From Nostoc favosum CHAB5714 (GTDB lineage: Bacteria > Cyanobacteriota > Cyanobacteriia > Cyanobacteriales > Nostocaceae): a stretch of DNA of 64,000 nt. The notes beneath the pieces are model-generated. The model did not search any database. It had not been told where the DNA came from and saw only the letters and a list, made by a program, of their open reading frames with translations. The translations under genes and the position numbers were made by a program. The first letter of the stretch is position 1. Every line of letters starts with the position of its first letter. Shown piece by piece: positions 26,824 through 35,182 of the stretch. The stretch is taken from positions 62,001 through 126,000 of the forward strand of contig NZ_JAIVFQ010000012.1 in the NCBI RefSeq assembly GCF_020829495.1. Reading direction: 5' to 3'.

Positions 26824-27522
26824 TCACTGGTTATACCAAGCTTTTCGCCACTGTTTCATTTGGTTAATCTCTGCTTGCTGTGAATCAATGATACTTTGAG
26901 CTAATTTCTTGATCTCAGAACGCTTAGATTTACTCAATGCATCTTGAGCCATTGTAATTGCACTTTCATGATGGGGAATCATTGCATTTATGAACCGCAA
27001 GTCAAACTCAGTATCGGCGGCTCCTAAGTCCATATTCATCATCATGCCTTGCATCTGTTCTTCAGGCATTGGGACTGTTTTACCTGTTTTCGCATCATAA
27101 GCGACTGGGGTACTGCTTGCAGAGGGATACCAAGCTGTGCGCCATTGTTTCAACTGGGCGATTTCTTGATCTTGAGCTTTGATAATTTCCGAAGCCAGCT
27201 TTTTAATTTCAGGACGTTTTGATTTCTCCAGCGCTTGTTTTGCCATTTCTACCGCCCCTTGATGGTGCGGAATCATTGCGTCAATAAACCGCAAATCATA
27301 ATTAGCATCGGCTGAACCTAAATCCATTGTCATGTTGTGGTTCATGCCACCACCATGATTCATAGGTTGCTTGTCGCTAGTATCAGTGGCGGTGGTAGTA
27401 GGGTTTGATGCTTGGTTTTGGGAAGTAGTTGTAGAACAGGCTGTTAACAAGCCGCTGGGAACAGAGGCGATCGCTAGTAAGGTCAATGACAAAAAGCTGT
27501 TTTTCAGAGTAGAAAGTTGCAT
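26824..27522 (-). CDS. Double DUF305 lipoprotein, CopM-like
   Basis: A 232-residue lipoprotein (lipobox LLTAC, Cys29) with a Met/His linker (MNHGGGMNHNMTMD) and two DUF305 repeats, each with the signature DLRFI(D/N)AMIPHH and ending QLKQWRTAWY or QMKQWRKAWY. In Synechocystis the DUF305 protein CopM binds Cu+ and Cu2+ outside the cytosol and lowers copper uptake. This protein likely does the same. It has two control elements, MerR-type promoter E (27551-27582) and an OmpR-type repeat further up (27685), so it may integrate cytosolic and periplasmic copper signals. Confidence 0.87.
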   Translation of the reverse strand: MQLSTLKNSFLSLTLLAIASVPSGLLTACSTTTSQNQASNPTTTATDTSDKQPMNHGGGMNHNMTMDLGSADANYDLRFIDAMIPHHQGAVEMAKQALEKSKRPEIKKLASEIIKAQDQEIAQLKQWRTAWYPSASSTPVAYDAKTGKTVPMPEEQMQGMMMNMDLGAADTEFDLRFINAMIPHHESAITMAQDALSKSKRSEIKKLAQSIIDSQQAEINQMKQWRKAWYNQ

Positions 27523-27550
27523 AGGGATTATCTAAATGTTTTCTGATTTC

Positions 27551-27582
27551 ATTTTGAAATCTCCAGTTGGCTGGAGAGTCAA
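27551..27582 (-). promoter_or_regulatory. MerR-type promoter E, for the DUF305 gene
   Basis: On the minus strand TTGACT (27582-27577), 20-bp spacer (ctccagccaactggag core), CAAAAT (27556-27551), 29 bp before the gene start. The spacer begins with the same bases as site A. Confidence 0.7.
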
Positions 27583-27684
27583 CCCTTTAGGTGATTTATT
27601 TTTTGCTTAAGTAATAAAATCATCTAGGTAACTGGTTGCTTGCAATGCAACTGTTGTACTTACTACATAGTTTGACAGCCGAAG

Positions 27685-27702
27685 ATGAAATCAGGATGAA
27701 AT
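27685..27702. promoter_or_regulatory. OmpR-type direct repeat (site 3)
   Basis: ATGAAAT at 27685-27691 and 27696-27702, 11 bp apart, about 100 bp upstream of the -35 box of promoter E. The first 15 bases are identical to site 1 (gatgaaatcaggatg). Confidence 0.55.
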
Positions 27703-27739
27703 TAAAGGTTCCTGCTCTTAGCAAAGACTAGCTACAAGA

Positions 27740-27778
27740 AATTAGAAGATTGTAGTACATTACTACAATCTTCTAATT
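27740..27778. terminator. Perfect 18-bp hairpin
   Basis: Arms 27740-27757 and 27761-27778 are exact complements with a 3-nt loop, followed by cttttgtg on the + strand. There is no gene reading into it from the left on the + strand, so it may rather be a small mobile palindrome. The whole stretch 27583-27996 has no gene. Confidence 0.4.
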
Positions 27779-27891
27779 CTTTTGTGACACCCCGCTTTGA
27801 TTTGCCGACCTTAGCTTCAGAGTTTATAGCCGTAGTCACATAGGTTAGGACATAATGACAAGCGTGAATGCTAGGAACAGTAATAGTTTTA

Positions 27892-27912
27892 CCTCCTGCC
27901 TCCTGCCTCCTG
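27892..27912. repeat. Heptameric STRR (CCTCCTG x3)
   Basis: Three head-to-tail copies of the 7-mer CCTCCTG. Short tandemly repeated heptamers are characteristic of heterocyst-forming cyanobacteria and support the host assignment. Confidence 0.75.
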
Positions 27913-27996
27913 CTATAAATATGGCAAATAATTATGCTATGGAAGTAACGTAATTTAAAATAATTTGCGTTTAGGGTAAATACAAGGAAATCTAAT

Positions 27997-28899
27997 ATGG
28001 TAAAGCTGAAATTATTGATTGGAGGAATAGTATTCATCCCGCTAGTCGCAGTCCTATGCGACTTTAGTTTCGGAAGATTTTGGTTTTCAGAACGCTCAGA
28101 CCATCAAAAATTAGTCAAAAAACCAGAACAACTCAGTGCCAGCGCTGTGAGCAATCAGCATAGTTCGGTATCCGATAAAGCCAGTGTTGCACAAGTAAAC
28201 AGCCACATCTTTACAGTCCCTAATGAGTTTCAGGGAAAAATTATTAAACAGGCACAACTGAATAAACCAGATAAAGTTATCGCGCTAACTTTTGATGATG
28301 GTCCCGCACCTAAATACACACAACAGGTGTTAGAAATACTGAAGCAACAAAATATTAAGGCAACATTCTTCTGCGTGGGGGAGATGGTGCATTATTTCCC
28401 TCAGATTGCCAAGCTAGAGGTAGCCAATGGTCACGCGATTGGAAACCATACGTGGCATCACTGGTATCGAAAGATGAGCCTATCTGTTGCTGCGCGTGAG
28501 ATTGAGTCCACCGCAACAGCTATTTACCAAACTATGGGGGTAAAAACTTTTCTGTTTCGTCCGCCTTATGGCATCCTCAACAATGGTGTAGCTGATTACG
28601 CTCAAAAGAATAATTACGCTGTTCTCATGTGGTCAGATGACTCGATCGACTATCGTCGTCCTCCAGTATCCAGACTCGTCAATAATGTGTTAAAGGACGC
28701 TAAACCTGGTGGTATAGTACTGATGCATGATGGTGGGGGCGATCGCTCACGCACTGTTAAGGCTTTACCACAAATTATCGCTTCACTCAAACAGCGTGGT
28801 TATAGGTTTGTAACCATACCCGAATTATTAGAAATACAGGTACAAAAAACACCATTGGTAACAACAGCGCAGTTTCATAAAGTGAATAAAGGTACATAA
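27997..28899 (+). CDS. Polysaccharide deacetylase (NodB homology domain)
   Basis: A 300-residue protein with an N-terminal signal/anchor (about residues 5-24) and a NodB domain: motif 1 TFDDGPAP (catalytic and metal Asp), motif 2 HAIGNHTWHH (metal His residues), motif 3 RPPYG, motif 4 WSDDSIDY and motif 5 LMHDGGG. It removes N- or O-acetyl groups from cell-wall or extracellular glycans, using a divalent metal. It is not obviously linked to the metal genes and has no operator of either family. Confidence 0.88.
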   Translation: MVKLKLLIGGIVFIPLVAVLCDFSFGRFWFSERSDHQKLVKKPEQLSASAVSNQHSSVSDKASVAQVNSHIFTVPNEFQGKIIKQAQLNKPDKVIALTFDDGPAPKYTQQVLEILKQQNIKATFFCVGEMVHYFPQIAKLEVANGHAIGNHTWHHWYRKMSLSVAAREIESTATAIYQTMGVKTFLFRPPYGILNNGVADYAQKNNYAVLMWSDDSIDYRRPPVSRLVNNVLKDAKPGGIVLMHDGGGDRSRTVKALPQIIASLKQRGYRFVTIPELLEIQVQKTPLVTTAQFHKVNKGT

Positions 28900-28956
28900 A
28901 TTATTAACTCATTACTTTACCTGATCCAAGCTATCTTTGTTCTTTTTTTCTAATTA

Positions 28957-29107
28957 TTATCTTGCTTCTTTTTTGCTAAGTTCTTCTGTTGTTTTTGTTA
29001 ATGTCAATTCCTCTGTTAAGACTCGCTGATAAACCTGTGATAGCAAAGGCGTGACTTGATTATTTTCTGTACCATATCCTAACCCTGTTTTGTCACTCTG
29101 AGAAAAG
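28957..29107 (-). pseudogene. 3' fragment of an unrecognised gene
   Basis: Minus-strand frame reading LGYGTENNQVTPLLSQVYQR and ending in KKEAR plus stop at 28957. No start or upstream domain is present. The family was not recognised. Confidence 0.35.
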
Positions 29108-29182
29108 AAAAATCAGAGCCGAATTTTCAACTGTATGTATAACGAGTATTTGAGCGTTTATTTTCTAATAGAATGCCCCAAA

Positions 29183-29508
29183 TCAAGCTTTTTTGGTAAA
29201 AGCCTTATGCTGTAAGTATCCCAGATTATTCTCTGGCAAAAGTGATAAAAGAGGGCTAAGCTTGTCCAAGTACCGGACAATATCTGTAAAACCTGATTAA
29301 GTTTTTTCTGCTTCAAAAGAGTTGTAATATCTGCTCTCCAAGCATGATGGTCACTGAGCCATGCATATACTACCTCATCTTGTATTTGTGGCTCGAAACT
29401 CTCAGGAGCTATACTTAGAGACTTGGAGAATTTGTGGTACTTTTTAACTTTTTCTTGCCAGGTAGTTGTAAGGATTTGATAACGACCAGCAGCTATACTG
29501 CACTCGCC
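29183..29508 (-). pseudogene. Lysozyme-like (GH104-type) C-terminal fragment
   Basis: Minus-strand translation begins GECSIAAGRYQILTTTWQEK and continues with EPQIQDEVVYAWLS and NQVLQILSGTWTSL, a pattern of lambda-endolysin-type glycoside hydrolase 104 proteins (AAGRYQ core). The N-terminal half is missing and a frameshift occurs near the end (QHKAFTKK is in another frame). It directly follows the truncated oxidase-like gene, so a deletion probably fused the two. Confidence 0.5.
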
Positions 29509-29509
29509 T

Positions 29510-30055
29510 TTATGAGATCAAAGAAGCATCAAGGTTAAAGACCTTCACACCATTCTCTAGCTTGGGCGTTAGAGTCTCATCCCCTCGTGCATCAACGGGA
29601 GCAGCGTAGGCTATCTTTGTCAAGTCTACTGCTGCCATGTCTTCCATTGCTTCCATGCTCATATCAGAGGTCATAATCATTCCTGGGGGCATGACTAAAC
29701 CATTCATTTGAGTGACGCTACTCATGGGTGCAGACGGTAGCGATGATATTGGAGTCGGAGATTTCGTACCGCCCATATTCATCCCAGGCATGGATTTGTT
29801 GTCGTTATTCATATTCATCCCAGGCATGGATTGGTTGCCCATATTCATTCCCGGCATTGACTCAGGCTGCATATTCCTAGCACTCATGGTAAAGTTGCCG
29901 TAGAGTGCGGCAATGAAAACACCAAATGCTAAGGCTAATAGTGTTAACAGCGTCACTGCTAGAAGTTGCGATCGCGTAGCTTTGGGTTTCATTGACATAC
30001 CCGCGTGCGAATCGGCAGTAGAAGAATTCATATCTACATTTCGACGGGTTTTCAT
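29510..30055 (-). pseudogene. N-terminal part of a Met-rich multicopper-oxidase-like protein
   Basis: 181 residues: a short cytosolic start, one membrane anchor (about 30-52) and a Met-rich stretch with several SMPGMNM units, then EAMEDMAAVDLTKIAYAAPVDARGDETL and KVFNLDAS, which resembles the beginning of membrane-anchored multicopper oxidases. The cupredoxin domains expected next are absent, because the frame stops at 29510 and lysozyme-like sequence follows. It starts 2 bp after the DUF4396 gene, in one operon. The Met-rich anchor could still bind copper if expressed. Confidence 0.6.
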
Positions 30056-30057
30056 GG

Positions 30058-31041
30058 TTACATTCCTTCCATAATTTGGTCTGTATCAGCATTGGATGCA
30101 GGCACTTTATCGGAAGTTGCTGTAATTTGTTCTCTTTCAGCAGCTAAACTGTGACCACCTTTACCTAATGCCCGGGCGGTTCCCATGCCATGCTTTAGAC
30201 CAACAGCAACGAGCCACATATTGACGGGAAAGGCAACTACAAATCCTACTACAGTTGCCAAAGACATCACACCCCAAAATCGAATTGAGGTTGGCTCCAT
30301 CGCTGTCATATCATGGCTCATCAGGATCACCATCACTGGAATCATTCCTGCCATCACCGCATTCATTGAAAGCCATTCCGGCATAAAAGAACGCCGGACG
30401 GCTTTGAGATATGAACCACCCAGCATATCTTTCATAAACAAAGATTGAAAAACAAACAGCCCAAATGCAAAGCCAAAAAAATACTCAGAAATCACATCAA
30501 GCCACATGGGTAGTCCAAGGGTCATGGTAATTGCGGCAGCAACGATAATTCCCGTTGCATCACCAGCTAAACAGTGAATTGTCGAACCAACAGTCTGTTT
30601 CCACAATGGTTTGACAAACTCCTCATGCTGCATTGGAGCTGGTTCTTTACAAGACAGAATGTACAGTGCCGCACCAATTACTCCTGTGTAAAGAGTCACT
30701 AACAACCATCCCCACTTCATTACTGTTAGTTCAGGATTACTAGTAAACGCATCCCAAGCTACATAAACCACTGAGAGGACTGTCAGACTAAACCAAACAA
30801 TCAAAACAGTATCAATCCAAGCAGAACTTTTGAAGTTTGCCTCATTCATACCAGACATATTCATGCTGGACATATTTGAGTTGCCCGCAGGCTGAGATAC
30901 AGGGGGGCTTTGAGCAATAGAATTGGGAATGCTCTCAATAGAATTAGGTGAATTTTGACTTACTCCCAAGCGTGGCGTTATTAGCACTAATCCTAGAGTT
31001 AGTGTCAATAAAGCTATCCATAAAATTGATTTGGAGCGCAT
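30058..31041 (-). CDS. DUF4396 membrane protein with Met-rich N-terminal region
   Basis: A 327-residue protein with a signal-like helix, a Ser/Asn/Met linker (NMSSMNMSGMNE) and about six membrane spans. The segment STIHCLAGDATGI followed by DVISEYFFGFAFG is the DUF4396 core, with conserved His, Cys, Asp and Glu in the membrane. Proteins of this family are found next to multicopper oxidases and copper-resistance genes. The gene overlaps functionally with the following oxidase fragment (same operon). Biochemical role is unknown. Confidence 0.75.
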   Translation of the reverse strand: MRSKSILWIALLTLTLGLVLITPRLGVSQNSPNSIESIPNSIAQSPPVSQPAGNSNMSSMNMSGMNEANFKSSAWIDTVLIVWFSLTVLSVVYVAWDAFTSNPELTVMKWGWLLVTLYTGVIGAALYILSCKEPAPMQHEEFVKPLWKQTVGSTIHCLAGDATGIIVAAAITMTLGLPMWLDVISEYFFGFAFGLFVFQSLFMKDMLGGSYLKAVRRSFMPEWLSMNAVMAGMIPVMVILMSHDMTAMEPTSIRFWGVMSLATVVGFVVAFPVNMWLVAVGLKHGMGTARALGKGGHSLAAEREQITATSDKVPASNADTDQIMEGM

Positions 31042-31234
31042 ATTTACCTTTGAATTTACAGCAAGCCAGTTATTAAAAAGCGTCTTTCATTAAGGAGTAT
31101 TAGCTGGATATAAAAATCAGGTTTGAATCTTGGTAGGTATACTAAACCTCTAGGCTTTGTTAACCGAGCTTTGGACTAATCTGGATTTTCAGAAATCAAA
31201 TAGAAATCCTATATACTCTTGTCAGTAGCAAAAA

Positions 31235-32488
31235 TTAGCGCAAGGTAAAAAACTCTTCCGCAGCTGAAGGATGAATACCAATTGTTGCATCAAAATCTTT
31301 TTTAGTGATACCTGTGCGAATAGCAAGTCCAAGACATTGAATAATCTCGGCAGCATACTCACCAACCATATGAGCGCCGAGTACCCTGTCTGATTTGCTA
31401 TCAACTACTAATTTAATCAGAGTTTTCTGTTCCGGTTCAGCAATCGTGTCGAAAAGAGGTTGAAACCTTTGGGAATAACAGCGTATTGATTCTCCAAATT
31501 TTTCGCGTGCTTTAGCTTCAGTCAAGCCAACCGTAGCCGCTTCCGGTCGAGAAGAAAGTGCTGAGGGAATGCACTCTAAATTCACAGTTCGGGGCTGATT
31601 ACCAAACACAGTGTCAGCAAAGGCACGACCTGTGGCAATGGCGACAGGAGTCCAATGAGGTCGGTCAGTGCAATCTCCAACAGCAAAAATATTAGCCTGA
31701 GTAGTACAGCTGTATTCATCTACTGCGATCGCTCCTTGTTTGACTTGAACACCCGCTTTTTCTAAATTAAGACCACTTAAATTAGGAACTCGAGCTATGG
31801 CGCTAAGAACGGTATTTACAGTTATACTATCTTGTTCATTTCCTAATAAACTCAAAAGTAAACTATCTTGAACTTTTTCAATTTTTTCGACAACAGTATT
31901 GCAGAAAATTTGAATGCCATTATTCATCATACTTTCTTGAACTGTAGTTCTAATATCTTCATCTCGACCTGGTAAAATACGGTCTTCCGGTACTATTAAA
32001 GTAACCTTTGAAATCAACCCATTTAGGCTTCCAGCAAACTTCACTGCTATCTGGTCACTACCAATAATCGCAATATGCTGCGGTTGCTGCTTGATTTCAA
32101 ACATCTGACGTGTGGTAATAGCATATTCAATTCCTGGAATTTCGGGTTTTACAGCTTCTCCACCTACAGCAATCAATATTTTATTGGCAGTAATCTGGTG
32201 TCCCCCAACATCCAAAGTATGAGAATCTAAAAATCTTGTCTCTCCGTAAATTAGGCTTACCCCTGCTTCTTGAAGATGCTGAATATGCAATTTGTTCAAA
32301 TGTTGGATTGCTCGATCTTTAGCTGTCATAAATTTATGCCAGTCAATGCGGTCACTTACTTTATCCCAACCATATTCGTCGGCATCTTCAAAAACGTGTG
32401 AAAAACTAGCAGCATATGCCATCAGTTTCTCTGGAATACAGCCATGAATTACACATGTGCCACCTACCTGGTCGCGTTCGGAAATTAA
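31235..32488 (-). pseudogene. gor: Glutathione reductase, 3' part (split by an IS)
   Basis: Reads ISERDQVGGTCVIHGCIPEK at the IS junction, with the redox-active Cys pair (TCVIHGC), then an NAD(P)-binding domain, the FAD-binding VGDCTDRPHWTPVA and a dimer domain ending IGIHPSAAEEFFTLR that supplies the catalytic His. These match cyanobacterial glutathione-disulfide reductases. The first 30 codons lie on the other side of the insertion (34813-34906). An internal ATG (32422) would give 395 residues but without FAD-binding start and redox cysteines, so no active enzyme is expected. Confidence 0.88.
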
Positions 32489-32520
32489 TGACTTTGTTGG
32501 CGAATTTTTTGAAGTCGAAT

Positions 32521-34167
32521 TTAGACAGCTAGTGCTGCGAAACGAGAAATACTCTTGCCAAAGTTATTAGCTTGCGTCCACCACTGCCAAACCCTAACCA
32601 AATTCATGGCAGCAGCCGTGATTATATGTTGTAGCCTAGTTTTTTCAAAACCCCGATAACGACATCTACGCAACCCAAACACTCTTGTGGCTTGAGAAAT
32701 AGTTCCTTCAACACCAGATCGTTTTGCATACTGCTCTTGAAATTCAGGCGTTTGTTGCCGCGCTCTTGCTTCATTTAGAGCTTCGTGCAATTCTTGAGGA
32801 CGTAAAGTTAAGGTTCTGACTCCGGTTTTATCTTTAGTACAATCTAGACGTGATGGACAATTGTGACAATCAGATTTTTTAAACCTGGCTACAACAACTG
32901 GTTGAGAATAAAGATTTAAACGATTTGTCCAAGAGCTAGACAGCTTATCATGAGGGCAGCGTACAACTTGTTGTGACCAATCTATTTCAAAATCTGCCAA
33001 ACCAAAACCCTTTTGAGCGCGTGATTGCCATTGTGAATCACCAGGGGCAGGACCAACTAAATCGACGTTATATTTCTGGCTAGAATCTACAAGTAATTGA
33101 GCATCTATATATGCAGTATCCACTAAATGTTTTTCAGGTATTATACCTTGTTTAGCTAAATTCTGATGAAGTTCATCAAGAACTTGATGGTCTCTATCAC
33201 TAGTAGGCTTAGTTTCTACATAGCTAATTAAGTGAGGTGCATCGTCATCGCAAGTTTCACTTAAGTGAACTTTATAACCAGTCCATATAGTTGTACGTTT
33301 ATTTCCTCTTCTGGCATCCAGATCATATGGAGAGTTAATGATAATGGATGGTGGGGGAATCTCGTCGGCTGACCGTAATTTAACTAGATCATTTTCAACA
33401 GAAAATTGTTGTATCCAAACCAGTCTGAGAATCTCTACAGCTTCGATTTGACGTAACCAATTAGGGGCTAACTCAGACCAAATTGCATCTAATATATAGA
33501 AACCATCAGCACCAATTCTTACAGCTAATGATGTGCGTTCTTCTCCATTAGAAGGGAGGCGAGAGTCCTCAAACTTTCTGCCATAACGTTCATACCATTC
33601 CGAGTTAGGAACTATTGTCTGTAACCAATTTGGCGCTACAGATGCTAATGTATTCAAAGCATAGCGTAGAGTTTCACCTATATTTTCTAAACGGCTCAAA
33701 GTCCGGATAGCAGCTATTATGTGAGTAGAGTCAGTACGTTGTTGTTTTGGAGATTTTAGCAGTCCTTTCTCCACAAAACGAGAAAGCATTAAATCTAGTA
33801 ATTGTCTTTCTTGTGACCCGTCGATTAACCGAGAACGAAACTCGCTTAAAACTGAAAAATCAAAACCAGAGTCGGTTAATTCTAACCCTAAAGCATACTT
33901 CCAATCGATTCGACTTCTAACTGCATCTGCGGCTTGTCTATCAGTTAAACCCTCAGCATACTGCATCACAGTCACTAAAGCTAGACGGGCTGGTGCTATA
34001 GCTGGTTGTCCACGCCGAGGAAATAAATCAGTAAATGCTTCATCAGAATAAAATATCCCTAATTCGTCCCGCATTCTGATATATATGTTTTCTTTTGGAA
34101 ATGAAGCCTTAGCTACGCGGGTAGTTTCTTCTGGAATTGGGAAGCCTGGTTCCGGTTGGAGTGACAT
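32521..34167 (-). CDS. IS1182-family transposase
   Basis: A 548-residue DDE transposase of the IS1182/IS4-5-like type: N-terminal domain (LFPRRGQPAIAPARLALV, RQAADAVRSRIDWKYALGL), first Asp in TDSTH, second in DTAYIDA, a Cys-rich insertion (CHNCPSRLDC) and a final Glu in SGVEGTISQATR followed by GLRRCRYRG. The order and spacing of these motifs are typical of the family and no frameshift is visible, so the element may be active. Confidence 0.88.
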   Translation of the reverse strand: MSLQPEPGFPIPEETTRVAKASFPKENIYIRMRDELGIFYSDEAFTDLFPRRGQPAIAPARLALVTVMQYAEGLTDRQAADAVRSRIDWKYALGLELTDSGFDFSVLSEFRSRLIDGSQERQLLDLMLSRFVEKGLLKSPKQQRTDSTHIIAAIRTLSRLENIGETLRYALNTLASVAPNWLQTIVPNSEWYERYGRKFEDSRLPSNGEERTSLAVRIGADGFYILDAIWSELAPNWLRQIEAVEILRLVWIQQFSVENDLVKLRSADEIPPPSIIINSPYDLDARRGNKRTTIWTGYKVHLSETCDDDAPHLISYVETKPTSDRDHQVLDELHQNLAKQGIIPEKHLVDTAYIDAQLLVDSSQKYNVDLVGPAPGDSQWQSRAQKGFGLADFEIDWSQQVVRCPHDKLSSSWTNRLNLYSQPVVVARFKKSDCHNCPSRLDCTKDKTGVRTLTLRPQELHEALNEARARQQTPEFQEQYAKRSGVEGTISQATRVFGLRRCRYRGFEKTRLQHIITAAAMNLVRVWQWWTQANNFGKSISRFAALAV

Positions 34168-34332
34168 CGTTACGTTCTACACCCTGATTTTGTTCACTTT
34201 AATTTTATTGAACCACCACCGCTTTTATCTAACAAACGTCTATCAATGGAATGATAAGACTTTTAACACATTTGTCTATCAAATAACTAGACTCATTTAT
34301 GATAGACACAAGCTAGACTAGAGAGAAAAGTC

Positions 34333-34746
34333 ATGGAGGATAAGAAGCGGGTTCAAGTAAATTTTCGGCTTGATGAAAATTTTTTAGCTGCTATACAAGC
34401 TAAGTGCAAAACGGACAACGTTACTCAAACCGACTTTATTATTCAAGCTTTGAAAAAAGCTTTGTCTAGCAATGATTCTAAGTTGGAATCGATACCAGAA
34501 GTTCTATCATCTCTTTATTTCCGTTTGACTCAATTAGAAACACGTCTAGCAGACAGTCTAGCAACTCAACAACACCTTAGCGATCGCCTAACTGCATTAG
34601 AGCAGCAGCCAAACACTTATTCTCCTGATTTAGAAGCACTCAGCGAGCATGTATTAGCACAATTGCATTTAGGTAAACAAGCTCCTGGTTACAAAGCAGC
34701 TAAAAAAGCTTTATCGAATTTTATCACCCAATTGAATATTGAATAA
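34333..34746 (+). CDS. Ribbon-helix-helix protein carried inside the IS
   Basis: A 137-residue protein with an N-terminal CopG-like fold (VQVNFRLDENFLAAIQAKC, then TQTDFIIQALKKAL), a predicted coiled coil (TQLETRLADSL...LSDRLTALEQ) and a basic end. It lies between the transposase gene (divergent) and the right inverted repeat, so it travels with the element. It may repress the transposase promoter or bind the ends. An accessory gene is unusual for IS1182-type elements. Confidence 0.7.
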   Translation: MEDKKRVQVNFRLDENFLAAIQAKCKTDNVTQTDFIIQALKKALSSNDSKLESIPEVLSSLYFRLTQLETRLADSLATQQHLSDRLTALEQQPNTYSPDLEALSEHVLAQLHLGKQAPGYKAAKKALSNFITQLNIE

Positions 34747-34812
34747 AAAGCTACTAAATCTATACTTAAATCTCTCTTCATACAGGAGCTTTTGAATTCG
34801 CCAACAAAGTCA

Positions 34813-34906
34813 TTAATACACGAGCACCATGAGCAGCAGATTGTCTAGCGGCAGCAACACCTCCAGGCCCTGCGCCAATTACAAAGAGGTCATAATCAAA
34901 GTTCAT
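34813..34906 (-). pseudogene. gor: Glutathione reductase, 5' part (split by an IS)
   Basis: The first 30 codons from ATG 34906: MNFDYDLFVIGAGPGGVAAA is the FAD-binding GxGxxG start of the reductase, ending GARVL at the insertion. The remainder continues at 32488. An OmpR-type repeat lies 64 bp upstream, so the intact gene was probably part of that regulon. Confidence 0.88.
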
Positions 34907-34969
34907 AAATTATTAACTCAGTTTTTAAGAACACTATATTTCCCTATATTTTTAGCTTTCCACACAGTG

Positions 34970-34987
34970 ATGAAATTAATATGAAAT
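34970..34987. promoter_or_regulatory. OmpR-type direct repeat (site 4)
   Basis: ATGAAAT at 34970-34976 and 34981-34987, 11 bp apart, with a single extra copy at 35038. It lies between divergent gor and the copper-storage gene and could act on either. Confidence 0.5.
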
Positions 34988-35127
34988 CCTTGGAATTCTA
35001 ATTTAAAAATAGTTATGCATACTCAAATAAAATTAGTATGAAATTCCCTTATGTCATTAGTAATAAATATTTCTTGTGCCATTAGGTAGACGCAAACATA
35101 TTGATAGTTTTTTAATGTGATCACGAA

Positions 35128-35146
35128 GAGGCATAAATACTGCCTC
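35128..35146. promoter_or_regulatory. Inverted repeat upstream of the copper-storage gene
   Basis: gaggca (35128-35133), 7-nt gap, tgcctc (35141-35146), 37 bp before the ATG at 35183. A repressor or activator site is possible; no known regulator was matched. Confidence 0.35.
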
Positions 35147-35182
35147 ATGTGAAATTGACGACTTTAAATCGGAGGTATAATT

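Larger units (their letters stand above)
32489..34812 (-). mobile_element. IS1182-type insertion sequence within gor
   Basis: A 2324-bp element with terminal inverted repeats: the left end reads TGACTTTGTTGGCGAATT from 32489 and the right end is its reverse complement up to 34812 (18 identical bases). The gor gene is interrupted exactly, and TTAA (32485-32488 and 34813-34816) flanks both ends as target duplication; a 6-bp ATTAAT reading is equally consistent. Removing the element and one repeat restores the gor frame (GARVL-ISERDQ). It contains a transposase and a small ribbon-helix-helix gene. Confidence 0.85.

Noticed and set aside
27892-27912. Tandem repeat considered as a CRISPR array
   Set aside because: Units are 7 bp with no spacers; this is an STRR. 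No array of 20-40-bp repeats with unique spacers was seen anywhere.
31235-32422. Reductase fragment as mercuric reductase MerA
   Set aside because: The C-terminal vicinal cysteines of MerA are missing; the end HPSAAEEFFTLR and CVIHGC region fit glutathione reductase. No other mer genes were found.
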